Below the pieces are notes generated by a model. It worked only from the letters and a program-made list of their open reading frames with translations. It searched no databases and was not told the origin of the DNA. From Ficedula albicollis (Eukaryota > Chordata > Aves > Passeriformes > Muscicapidae), in the NCBI RefSeq assembly GCF_000247815.1, contig NC_021685.1, forward strand, positions 13,195,915-13,259,914: DNA of 64,000 bases. The letters are read 5' to 3'. A program made the translations under genes and the position numbers. This document shows positions 1 to 11,340 of this stretch, one piece after another (the stretch's first letter is position 1; each line of letters starts with the position of its first letter).

Positions 1-1545
1 ATTTTTAATTTTTTTTCTTTTTTTTTTTTTCTTTTTGGTTGTTGTTACTGTTTTTTAACCAAACTACTACCAAAGTACTTTAAATTATCCCAGGGCATCA
101 ACAATTTGAGATTATTTGCTGGCTTCCAGCTATTACATAATGGGTAATTAGATGCTGAAAATTCCAGTGACTTAGAAAAATAGTCTACATGTTAATTGCT
201 TTTATGAGTCCTTTAATGCAATCTGGGGACAGAAAGAATTTTGGACTGTCTCTGAATAATAACATTACTGGCAGCAAGCCTAATTTCTTTTCCTTTTCGT
301 TCCCCAGACATTTCTTAGAGGTTTTCATAATTTCTTTCCCTCTCTCTGGACAATATATATGTATACATTTTTACTATCACATTATTATATTTTCTATTTA
401 ACTGCAACCAATGGTCACTGACCATTCTTGATGCAGTGTCACAGCCACCACTAGATTGCTACAGCCCCCTGAAGAGACAACTGCATTTTGAATTAGTTAT
501 TTGTTTCTAATTTCTTGCTTCACACTCTTTTTTGTGAAATTTGTTTAAAAAAAAAAAAATGCTTTCCTTCCTCATTCCAAATCTTCCCAGTGATCTTTGA
601 CATTTGACTTTCCTACAGACAGGGAACCATGAGCAATCTCATCTTGCTCTCGACAGGCTGACAGTGGTGAATTTTTTGGCAACAAAACTGCTACTGCCAC
701 AACACAGGCTGCTAGAAGCTTGGCATGGAGTGCTGCCTATAAACACCTCAAGAAATGAGGTGAATGTCTAGTGCTGAACTGTCAAAAGCAGAATGTTTGT
801 GTGATTTAGTTGAGAAAACATTGAGCGAATTTGAGAAAACAGAAAACAAAACAAAAAACCTGAAAAGATTGAGACACCCCCCCACTCCTCACTGAATATT
901 TAAAATAAGTATGGAAATATAGTAACACATGAACTTCCAGAACACCACAATGACATCATCCAGTTAAAACTTCTTATTTCAATCATTTATATGTATTAGC
1001 TATAGGTTAACCCAGAAAGTTCACAAGTTTCCATAAATTTATGGTGTCTCTTCACCACCTGCTGTAATAATGATGCCAGTCAATGGCAGGAGAGCAGGGT
1101 TCAAGAGACACAAGTTTCAGAGCAGATCAGCCTAAACACTCACACTTGCCAGCACAAAACAGATGAAAAATTCTAATTTAAAAGGAATCACAAGTGATTA
1201 CATTTACTAAAAAAGAGTGAGGTTTTTAATCTGTTTTGTCACACTTTTGGGGATATAACTGTGGGTGTGCAGTAATGACACAATTTTTCTGAAAACTGTA
1301 TGGGTCTCCTGTTTGAAATCCCAGTGCAAATCTGAGAATACTTATAAGGACCATACTTATCAAGTCTTACTAAAGAATTGATTATCTTTAATCACAGAGT
1401 TCTTGAAGAGAAGCTATCGTGGAGCAGTCTGTGCTACAGTGAACAATGGGCTTCTGGGCTGTTAAAGCCTTAACTCAGAGAAATCTGTAAAATCAAACTG
1501 CTTCCACAATGAGGTGGGTGGGAAATAGTACCTGGATTCTCTTCA
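1..1545. other. Unique AT-rich noncoding stretch
   Basis: No gene or recognisable transposon is seen. The first 50 bases are a T-rich low-complexity tract, and a short poly-A lies at 547-559. Open frames are short and lack family resemblance. Confidence 0.5.
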
Positions 1546-1660
1546 GAGAAAGTTTAGAAGAGAAGAACACAAAAAAACCCCAGCTGTTAAAGCACAATTC
1601 TGGAGAAAGTTTAGAAGAGAAGAACACAAAAAAAACCCAACTGTTAAAGCACAATTCTGG
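1546..1660. repeat. Tandem dimer, 57-bp unit
   Basis: Two adjacent copies start with gagaaagtttagaagagaag at 1546 and again at 1603. They differ by about two bases in the A-run/C-run segment. Two bases (ga) are shared at the breakpoint. No third copy is present. Confidence 0.93.
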
Positions 1661-2652
1661 ACTCAAGTCCAGCATTTTCTGGAATGACAATTCAGTGTTA
1701 CCAGTGTTTATTCCATCTTCAGTCCAAATGGTTTCTGTAAAGGACTGACTGACCTCTACCAAATTCTGTCACAAAGGGCAGAATCACTGCCCTTGAGGCT
1801 GTGCACAAACAGGTGGAAATGAGAGTTTTGCTTGGGAAGTGTGAGGGCAAAGATTAACCAAAGAGCTCTCCTACACAGGGGAGAGGCAGGAAGGCAGAGC
1901 TGGTTGGCAGGAGGAAGGAGAACACTTTTGCCCCCAAGAACTCTACAGAGCAAGGACTCTGATTCCCACCCCTAGTTTCAACATGATCAGGACTACAGAC
2001 ACTACAGACCCCTTGCTTTTTGCCTTTTAAATTCAATTTAGTCTCATTTTCTCAAGATTTCCTGCTCACAGTCCTACTATCACTTAGGTACACCTCTGAA
2101 CTAATAAAAATGCATTGTTATCACAGAGCTATTTAAGTAACAAAAAGAACACCAGAAAGAGCAGATTACCAACATATGTAATTGTCCAAAGGAGGCAGAC
2201 AGATCTTTTTGCAAAAGTGGTTATCAGAATTTAGAGTACAATATATCACTGTATTACATACACTAGTGGTGAGCTGCAATCAGCCCATGTGCAAGTAAGT
2301 AAAAATCAGAACAAGAGTGATTTATAATTAAACTAATCAAAATCTTACAGGTGGTATAATAAGTGCTTCTGAATTTTCCATGTGGCATGCTGATTGTTAA
2401 ATCTTGATAAGGGCTGCTCTATGTGATACAAGCACCCCATTGGGCTCCATCAAATAAAAGTCTACATCTTAGAAATCTCAATTCCTTACACAAATCAGAC
2501 CACAGAGACTGATGTGTATTGCTGAATGAACAATTGACCTTTGTGAAAAGAACTTCAGGGCTCTAAGAATGCATTTTGGTGTGCAGAGTCCTTTGAAATA
2601 ATAATCCATGTGCTTACCCTCCAGTGCTTAGGAACACTTTTTCCTAAACATG
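1661..2652. other. Unique noncoding stretch, nothing recognised
   Basis: Slightly GC-richer around 1750-2000, which keeps short open frames on both strands. These overlap each other and resemble no known protein. Confidence 0.5.
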
Positions 2653-2743
2653 CAAAAACCCCACATCACAAAAAAAAAAAAACAAAAAAAAAAACCAAAC
2701 CAAAACCAAACAAACAAAAAAACCCCCAAAAAACCAAAAAAAA
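2653..2743. repeat. A/C-rich low-complexity tract
   Basis: An almost pure A and C stretch with runs of A broken by C, CC or CCC. Similar tracts recur at 8433, 16377 and 27442. It may be a decayed microsatellite; it is not a clean tandem array. Confidence 0.9.
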
Positions 2744-3916
2744 GTTTCCCACAAAATTTTTATCAATTTCTTAAGCAATCAAATGAAAAAAACCCAAACC
2801 AACCAAACTTTTATTTTTCTAGCTTCATAACTGGATGTCACTATAGTCTCTGCCTCCTCTAATAGGGTTAAACACGCATTCTATAAACTCCTAACACAAA
2901 TGAAATTATTGATATTGTTATAGTTTTAGCTCTGCAATTTTGACTCAATTTAGTGGGATTAAGATGTTCTATCTACTTTAATGTGTACCTGATCTCAGAT
3001 TCTGACATGTCAATTACTTAAAGGTGGTATCATCTTCTAAGAAAGACAGTGATTCAAACAAGTCACGATGCATTCTCCTGGCAAACACAAAATTCAAAAC
3101 ACACAAAAATTATTCTTTCTATAAATACTTCTTGAGAACTTTTAATTACCTTAGATCCAAAAGCTACAGAAGCATCACTGCTTTTGCTTTACCAAACAAG
3201 CCTGGGAAGGGGGTGAGAAGGAAGGCTATGCCAACTCTGTTGTGGTCAAGTGGATGGAAGTCTGCTTGTGCTATCTGAACCACACACTGGCAGATGAAAA
3301 GACATGCCTTTCACCATCTGTAAATTTTAATGTTCCAGATTTTAGCCAACATGCAACCTAAAGTATTTACTTCACAGAGGTGCACAGAAGGAAAAAGGAC
3401 ATAAGAAGTTTGCATCTGGATTTAAGTGAGAGCACTAGATTAAATCAGTTTATGCTACAGTTCCATCATTTAAACTTAAGTGCTGAAGTAAATTTCTCAC
3501 CTATATAAAGATGTTCTGATGAAAAACCCTAAACCCTGTCTCTTGATGTCTCTATAGCTTATCTGCATTTTAGAAGAAAACAAGCATGTGGATTTTTATA
3601 AAGGTTTGAAAATGCCATTTCACTAAAACTGAAGGTACATACAAATGCCTGATCCTTTCAGGGCTTTTAGTCTCAAAAGACCATTGCAAATGCAAATAGC
3701 TATAGTTGTTACTGAGGAAACAGAAACAATGAGAAGAATATGAATGGCAGTGGTGGTGACAGAAATTATCTTCCCTGCAGCAGGAAGGCTGGAACCAGCT
3801 CTGTTTTGCAGCAGTAAGCCGTGTAACACTGAGGGAAACTTCAATCAGCTCTCTGAACCTCACAGTCAATTTTAAATAACCATGATTTATGCTTCGTCCA
3901 AAGCAGTGCACAGTGG
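2744..3916. other. Unique noncoding stretch, nothing recognised
   Basis: No coding, RNA or mobile-element signal was seen. A 145-codon open frame on the minus strand (3570-4007) runs across the following dimer and has no recognisable domain. Confidence 0.5.
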
Positions 3917-4015
3917 TGCAGCAAAATACCTTTGGCATATGCACACATTTGCCCCATTGCGCCCCATGCAGCAAAATACCTTTGGCATATGCACACATGT
4001 GCCCCATTGCTCCCC
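3917..4015. repeat. Tandem dimer, 50-bp unit
   Basis: The unit beginning tgcagcaaaatacctttggc occurs at 3917 and at 3967, with about two differences. It has no spacer and exactly two copies. Confidence 0.93.
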
Positions 4016-4275
4016 AACTTCAGTCTTTATCTCCTTCATATTAACCCCTTATTTCTCAAAACTCTGTACTGGATAAACTGATAATAAACTTCCCCTATAT
4101 ATGGTAATTATTTTTAAGAAAAATGATTGTTTATGTCCCTAAAGCCAGAAATTAATTACAACAGTAATTACACTTTTGCATTGTTGTGTTTTTCTTGGCA
4201 CTGGCACAAATAAGAAGAAGGTAGTTTAAAATTTACAGATGAACCTTCCCCCCCATCCCATCCCCCCGCAATTTT

Positions 4276-4277
<2 letters not shown>

Positions 4278-4316
<39 letters not shown>

Positions 4317-4331
4317 TTTGGGGGGGGGGGG
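4278..4331. repeat. C39-TTT-G12 homopolymer pair
   Basis: Thirty-nine C (4278-4316) are followed by TTT and then twelve G (4320-4331), all uninterrupted. C-run and G-run are complementary and could fold as a hairpin with a TTT loop. Shorter C-runs lie just upstream (4249-4267). This may be a true homopolymer or a sequencing/assembly fold-back artefact. Confidence 0.95.
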
Positions 4332-5389
4332 AAATACACAAAAGGCAGATGTGAAGGCATGTTGTCTCTCCTATTGGTCTCAGTTCAATTTGACAGTTCC
4401 TTTACAATTTTTCCTTGTTTTCACATGTTTAGCTTCAAGAAACATAAACTTCTATCTGAAGAATTTACATTAAGTAGCACAGTAATGTCAAATTTATGTG
4501 AAATGTAAGAGAATTGCTGCAGATTAGCTGTAATTTTGATCAGTTGTACTCTAAAATGGAGGAAAATCCTTCACAGATATATGTGAAGCAAAATCCACTC
4601 TTTCTGGAACAGAAGGAGGAAAAGCAACAAAGCCACAGAGGTACTGCACATATTGTAGAAATGTCTTTAAGCAAATGCAAACTGGCAGAATGAAACTATC
4701 TGAATAGAGGGAAGAAAAAACAAAATGAGAAAGATCAGGTGAAAACCATGCTGTTCATCTAGCTAAGGTCACTTCAATACCTACTGGAAACAAGAGAGAC
4801 ATTCCAGGCTGCAAGGGGTTTTGTTCATTCTGATCTCTCAGCATCTGACACTGAAAGCAGCACCAGAAATACAGAACATCCAGAAGCTTAAAAAAATTCG
4901 ATCATGCTACCAATCAAGAGACATTTTAAGAACCTTGTGGCTACTAAAGTGCATGAGACGCCATCCCAGAAGCCAATCCCCACTGAAAGACAAGAACGTT
5001 TCTGTTCCAAAAAGTGTTTTGGTGTTGGAATTTATCTTTACCCTGGAGAAAGTGAAAACACAGGTACAACCTCAGCCTTCAAAGCTGCAGCTCTCCTGGA
5101 TCACCACCGTTTTCCCACCCAGACCTGTTCCTTTTGCTGTTACCAGGGACAGCGACAAAAAGGCAGAATTGTCACACGTGCACAGAACACGGGAACATGC
5201 CAATTACTGCCCCATGTCAGAGGTGGAAATATTTCCCAAGACAGACATGAAGGCACCACACACACACAGGTGCATCACCCCACCGTGCAGCACACAGTGG
5301 CTCTGTCGGCAAACCCTCCCTGCCAGGGGCCATCAGGTGAGTGCTCACAGACACTGCACGTCCCCCGTGGCACAGCCAATGGACTCCAC
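4332..5389. other. Unique stretch with moderately GC-rich, stop-poor segment
   Basis: From about 4820 the base composition rises in GC and two overlapping plus-strand frames stay open for about 195 codons each (4821-5411 and 4904-5491). Neither shows a domain, signal peptide or repeat that I recognise. Two frames open together suggest few stop codons by composition rather than a gene. Confidence 0.4.
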
Positions 5390-5650
5390 ATCTCAGCTCT
5401 GGCTTCTGTGATTTTCAATTACACTTCCTTTGCTGCTGGAACATGGATCACCTGCTCCATCACGCATACTTCTGTATTATTAATTTGTTAGCTTGCTGGA
5501 ATCACAGTTGAAAACCTTTCAGCCTTGGTTTGCGGCAATAAATTCAACTGACAGCTGAAATTTGGAACGCTCACTTAATATTGATTCTGAATGTAATAAC
5601 AAGCGACATGACCTTTTGGAGGGTGTAAAATATGGCTGCCACAACATCTG
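5390..5650. other. Possible conserved noncoding element
   Basis: The segment has balanced, non-repetitive composition with homeodomain-like TAAT cores (around 5480) and no low-complexity drift. This resembles vertebrate conserved noncoding elements. It is only an impression from reading; cross-species alignment would decide it. Confidence 0.2.
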
Positions 5651-8432
5651 TGCCACATTTCTTGCTGTGTAGTAATATGCTGTAACAGCACGGAGCTGGC
5701 ACTGAAGTTAAGCTTTATTATCAAGCAGATCTCTCCATCTCTTTGGCTTCATTAAAGAAACCCCACAGAACCTTAGTCCTCACCCCATCCCCAAAATGCT
5801 TCCCACATCCAGAACCTGTGCACACATCACTGTTTCTGAGACTAAATTTACCCAGCAGTAAGGAAAGAGATTTTGGATGGCTGAAAGAGATCCCCTGTGT
5901 CAAACACAGCAGTTTCAGCACACTGAAAATCAGCACATCTTCAGTCAGACAGGAATCTTACACCGAGTATCTCCATCAAACATCTCCTGGAGTTATACTG
6001 TTTGCTATCTTCCTACCTAAAGGGAAATACTTTTACATCTTTCCTAAAAGAAAGAACCCATTAGTAACCATTTTTTGTGAGCTCTGACACCACAAATACC
6101 ATTTTCATTTAGCATTACCCCAAGATACCTTGAATTATTTTTGCTAGGCTGGATACAGGTTGGTACCTTGCAGTAATTTTCTTTGAAGTGCTGGTATCTT
6201 TCAAATACAGTCCATATAAGGAGAATATAAATTTCTATGTTTTTTAAAATCCAATTTAAGTAACTTCAAATTACACAAGAAGCCTAACCAAGTTTGAAAA
6301 CCCAAATTCTACTACCAAAACCACACATCCCTCTTGAAGTATTATAAAGAATGCTTCAAATATCTGCTGAATTTTTTGGGGTAACATAACAAGTAAACCA
6401 AAACAATGAATCCTGCTATCCTTATGAACAAGACCTATTTTATCTCTTAATGAACACAAAACACAATGAAGCAGATATTTACTGTGACATTTTGATTTTG
6501 CATTTTGTGATTTTAGTTTCTACACTGCCAAACACTTGGTAGCAGCTAAAACTTTACATGTTTTAAAACTCATTGTTCAAGAAAAATTAAAAACATTCAT
6601 ATTAAAGCATAAGGCACTCTAATAAATAGGTATGTGAAGATTTTTGCTTTTTAAAAATCTTAATAGATCCTCCAATGCACCCTTTTATAGGACTTGTACT
6701 GGCCTTGGGGACTGGGGTAGCCTGCCCCAACCACATATTCACACTTCAGTTACCCTCTGAGAGCCAGAGAGCTCTTCTTTCACTAAAAAATTCATAGAAA
6801 CTACCAAACAATGGAAATCTATAAAAATACACCAAGTTTACAAACCTCTTCTTTCAGATGTAAACCTGAGGCAAAGGGAACAGATGTCCAATATGTAAAT
6901 TTTAAAAGGCATTAAACATCCCTGTATACATGTACTGATGCATATGGATTCGCACATATTACATTTCATAAATATATGTTCATTTGATTCTTACTGAAGG
7001 CAGATTGAATTGTTAATGAGGATTGGATATTTACAGTTTTAATTTCATTTAGATCTATTATATATACATGCTAGCATAAAAAAATATAAAAATATTTCCT
7101 GTCTGCCTTTCTACTGCTGTAATCCTAATTTCATTTAATTATAAGATCAGCACCCAAACCAATCAACATTGTGCTACAATAGATAAAGCTGAGACTATAA
7201 AAAAACATGAAGCCTGGGCAAGATGCAAGAGAATTACTGAAGGAATTATTAAATTATTTTAAATATAATGACATCTAGGACTCCTCTGAAGGAGTTGGAG
7301 AAGTAAATGGAATACTTTAAAAGCTATAGCTGACCTTTGAGTTCCCCTCCCTAATTATTACCATAAAGGCAAATCCCAAGAAAGTAGTAAAAAGTGTTGT
7401 TGAAAAGCCCAAAGATGCCATGGATTTGGTCTTTACTCAAGTTTCTGTGTTACATACAGAGTGTCCAAAACCTGCAGCAGTTTAATCTCTGCTAGGGGGT
7501 GTTTGAAACCCACACATTTGATCATTGTTCCCTTAAAAAGCAGCATTTGTAAATGCTGCTGATGGACTCGTGGGATCAGACACAGACACACACTTCCAGC
7601 CAAACCAGGGTTCCTCACTGTGACTGAGAGACTGGAGAGCTGAACTGCCCAGCCTGGCCTGGGAGCTTTGAGAGACACCACATTCTCTGGGGGTGGCCTC
7701 ACATCCCCCTGCTGCCCCACTGGTGCCTTAAGTTTCAGCTTTTACGTTTTTCATGTCCTGTGCACTGCACTGGAGTGTAACTCTGAACTCCATGCAGAGT
7801 GCTAGTGAGCTCTCATCACAGTTTGGTCAGACAAAACAATCCTTCCTGAGAACCAAGGTCACCATCACAGCCTCAGGCCCTGAAAAGTATAAATACAAGT
7901 GAATTGGGGGGTGGGGGGAGAAGCAAACTGGGGGAATGTGACTTCATTCCCTGAAGGAATAATTGGACATTTAGCCCCTGATATGTAGATGGACCAAACT
8001 TGTATCTGTCTGAAATACTTGTGACCATCATCCATCCTGTGTGTAGTCGCTGCCAGGCTTTTGACTGCCCAAGGTGTATCTGTTGAAGGCCTTTAAAAAA
8101 TACCCACTTTATTCTTTTAACTCTGCCTAGCCTCTGTTCTAGGGAGCCACTCCAAGGCATCACCACAGCACAGCCCCTGCTGCCCTCCTTCCCTGTGCTG
8201 TGCACCCTTGGAGGCACCAGGAAAAGCAGAGGTAAACAAGCACCAATTGGATTACTCCTACAGCCTCAGCTGAGACAGAATTCAAGACTAATCTGATTAT
8301 ATGCATATTACCAGCCACTAAGAATCTTTTGGCAATAATTACCAAGCTTCCACACATAAAAAAAAGGGCATTTTATTTAGCACCGGGCTAATCTATCAAG
8401 TGGTAAGCTTCAAAGGGAATGTTGGGGAGGGG
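5651..8432. other. Unique AT-rich noncoding stretch with one small hairpin
   Basis: No gene is seen. A perfect 10-bp inverted repeat with a 2-nt loop lies at 7539-7560. A short G-run pair lies at about 7906-7918. Confidence 0.5.
7539..7560. repeat. Short perfect inverted repeat
   Basis: agcagcattt, then gt, then aaatgctgct: a 10-bp stem with a 2-nt spacer. It is too short to be a pre-miRNA alone, and no longer stem surrounds it. Confidence 0.85.
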
Positions 8433-8538
8433 AAAAAAAACAACCCACAAAAAAACCCCAAAACCAAAAACAACAACAAAAAAAACCAAAAAAAACCAAA
8501 AAAACCCAAAACAAACAAACCACAAAAAACCCCAAACC
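8433..8538. repeat. A/C-rich low-complexity tract
   Basis: About 105 bases of nearly only A and C, with (AAAC)- and (AACC)-like words. It is similar in style to 2653-2743 but not a copy of it. Confidence 0.9.
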
Positions 8539-10539
8539 TAAAGTATGTTTATTAAAGCAGAGATATTTCCTTTTTATTGAACGTCAAAAAATTATTCCAG
8601 ACTCTTAAATGCACTAAAAGACTTCCAAATAAAATACAGTTTCTCCTCTCAAAGCTTAATTTCCAGAGATAAAACTTCTCTAAGTTCTAAAAGGCTCCAC
8701 AGAAGCATTTGGAAATGCTGCCACTGTCTCTGAAGCACATTCCCAACCCAAGAGCTATGGCTGGTTTGGGTGGAGGGAAGGAATGTGAAATAGCAGTGCC
8801 TGCCTGACACCTGCCTTAAAAATTCATAGCCAAGACTATGTGACAATTATATTTATGCTTTAAAATTGCAACTAAAATTTGTCAAGCAACTAAGTATGAG
8901 CTGTGTGTTTGTTTATAGATAATACAAGGCTGAAAATGAAAACCTGAAATAATACAGTATAACGTTATACATGCATATGTGCTCATGCACATCTGTAAAA
9001 CTCGATTTTTACCATAGCTGTCAGCAAATAGATTAACATAGCCCCGGGGGTACAAGCACACAGACTGAAACAAATGTAAAAGAGGAGGAGCTGCAAGTGG
9101 AGGAGTCATACAGGAGGGAAAACAAGAGGCACTTTGCACATCCCTGCTCTTAAGGGAGGGTCTTCAGACACCTTCTTAAGGTGTCTGTCTACTACTGTGC
9201 AGAGTTTGGGCAACAATCAGGAAGAAAATCAAGTTAATTCAGTAATCTGTGACACAACCACGACCAGAAGGACACGTATGACTGGAAAGAAGGGCCATTG
9301 ATTTACAGAGGAAGAGCAAGGTTGAGAAAGGGAGGGAATACCACTCGACTGCACAAAGTATCAGTTTGAGGAGATCCTGAAATGACAGAGTTCGGGATCC
9401 TGAGAGAGCCTGGGAAGGCAACTGGCAAAGTTGTGGGACTCATGAGTGTAGGCTTTGGTATAGTCAGGGAATTGCTGCACAGAACGTCCTGGGGCAGAGC
9501 CATGAAGGTGATGCCCAGGAGCTGTGGCACACAGGGAGGGGGCAGTGAGGCAGGGATGGGTGCACAGCATTGGATGGGGATTGCCAAGACAGCTGAAAAA
9601 AGGTAGGGATGAAGTGAGCCTCATTTGGGAGAAACACTGCCAGTCACAGCCTGGGAAGGGAGCAGATGAGTGGCAGCCCTACTAAAGCCTACTTGCTTTA
9701 GTTCTAGGAAATTCTTAGAGCTCTACTCTGTGACCTGAGCCTGTGCAGCCAGTTTGAGTCCATAATTACAATTTGAGTCCCCATACATAAACACCTGAAA
9801 GACAAAGCAACCCCAAACCACTGAAAACATTTTTTCATAGAATTCTCAGCTAAACTTCAGGGGCCAGACTGTCAGATAAACTCAAGAATGGTTATGTGTG
9901 CCTATGTGTGTCTATGATGGCTTCATGCCTCAAAAGATTTCTTCAGAAGTCTTCTGAACTCTTGAACTCTTCTGCATTAGCCTAAATGCTCTTTTGAGAA
10001 GCACAGCTGTGGAGACCATGCTCCAGCACAGGACTTCCTAAAGTTCTACCAAGATACTGCTCCTGTGGTCAAGATTTGTTTCAAAAAATCTTTATATGAC
10101 AACCACTATCGATGCTGTTGTCCAAAAGTATTTAAATTCTTCACTTTAAGAAATCCATTTCTAGGTTTGCAATGCTGTCACTTTAAAAATTATTTGTAAA
10201 TGTTAAACTTGTTTACCATAAAAGCTAAGTCAAAAGAAGATTGCAAGTAGAGTTACTTTTTCTTATCCAGTTTTCTGAGAATATCTGCCAAGTGAGACAA
10301 GACTTAGGATTACTTAAATTTAGGCTATGAATCCAAAGAGCCTTCAAGTGACAGCACTGAAAAATTATCACCTCTGGTCTCCCAGTACCTTCCATGGAGA
10401 ACCAAGGTGACAACACGACAACTGATGCCAAAGGACAGAGCAGAGCAAATAACTTGTGATACAATTTCAAATGAAACACACTTTTCTATCTTAACTCAGA
10501 TGTTTAGGATAAGCTTCAACTAATTCCACTGATCCAACT
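8539..10539. other. Unique noncoding stretch, GC-richer at 9240-9670
   Basis: The 9240-9670 segment is purine-rich on the plus strand, so several overlapping minus-strand frames stay open (60-94 codons). None resembles a known protein. A 10-bp-stem hairpin lies at 9165-9187. Confidence 0.45.
9165..9187. repeat. Short perfect inverted repeat
   Basis: cagacacctt, then ctt, then aaggtgtctg: a 10-bp stem and 3-nt loop. There is no T-run after it and no sign of function. Confidence 0.85.
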
Positions 10540-11340
10540 AATTTATAAATAGTTACTTAATCATGATTAGTCCAGTGGTTACCTCTGCAGTTAATGGACA
10601 GAGATGCACACTGAACCAGGGGCATTTCTCCCATGCCATCCCAAGATGAAGCATGCAGGATGGATCACCCTGTAAAGTGCTTGTCTTATTTTACTGATGA
10701 TTAACTTTGATTAATAGCATATCGTTTATATTAGTGCAAATTAAGAAAAGATTAATTCTATCTTTATTTCCTTATTTTCAAGTAATAAGAATCTTAAGCC
10801 CTCGGGTTCTTTGGAGCCTACAGAATGGCAGAACAATGTAATTTGCCTTAGCATGTCACTTGTGCCACCTCCTTTAATCTCTAATATATTAGGGTATGCC
10901 ATTCTTTATTACCCTGTTGAATCTGGTGCTATTTACATCTACTGAGTCATGTATGCTCTTTTCTGTTAGTATGACTAACCCCCTTACTTGGTATTTTGCT
11001 TCAAGCCTCCCCTCCTAGAAGGGGCTGATTATTTGAAAGCCTCAGTGTTACAATCCCCCAAACTCCACGAAAAGGCTTTTTTAAAAAGGATGCGGGTGTA
11101 GCCTAAGGATGCAAAATTAAAAGGCCTCTAAAAATAATCCATGTATAGAAAGTAAGCTCATTGATATTGTCATACTTAGTCCATAACCTGCCCTTCAAAA
11201 TTATTATTTTTAGATCTGTTATCTAACTGCACATATATTTTAACCTTGTTGATGGAAAGAAATACGACAGGCACAGAATCATCTAGACAAAACACCAACA
11301 TCTAATTTGCATGCTTATTAGCATTATACTTCGAAACATG
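10540..11340. other. Possible cluster of conserved noncoding sequence
   Basis: This repeat-free AT-rich segment is dense in homeodomain-like words (taatcatgatta, gattaactttgattaat) and has a POU-octamer word, ATTTGCAT, at 11305-11312. Such word density is typical of developmental enhancers, but AT-rich DNA produces it by chance too. Enhancer function is inference. Confidence 0.25.

Noticed and set aside
4239..4508. Open frame with a proline run
   Set aside because: The proline run is only the translation of the C39 homopolymer; there is no gene context.
4821..5491. Two overlapping open frames of about 195 codons
   Set aside because: Both frames are open at once in a GC-richer segment, neither shows a domain, and no splice or promoter context supports either.
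7903..7935. G-rich run as a quadruplex
   Set aside because: There are only three usable G-runs within loop distance, so the four-run rule is not met.
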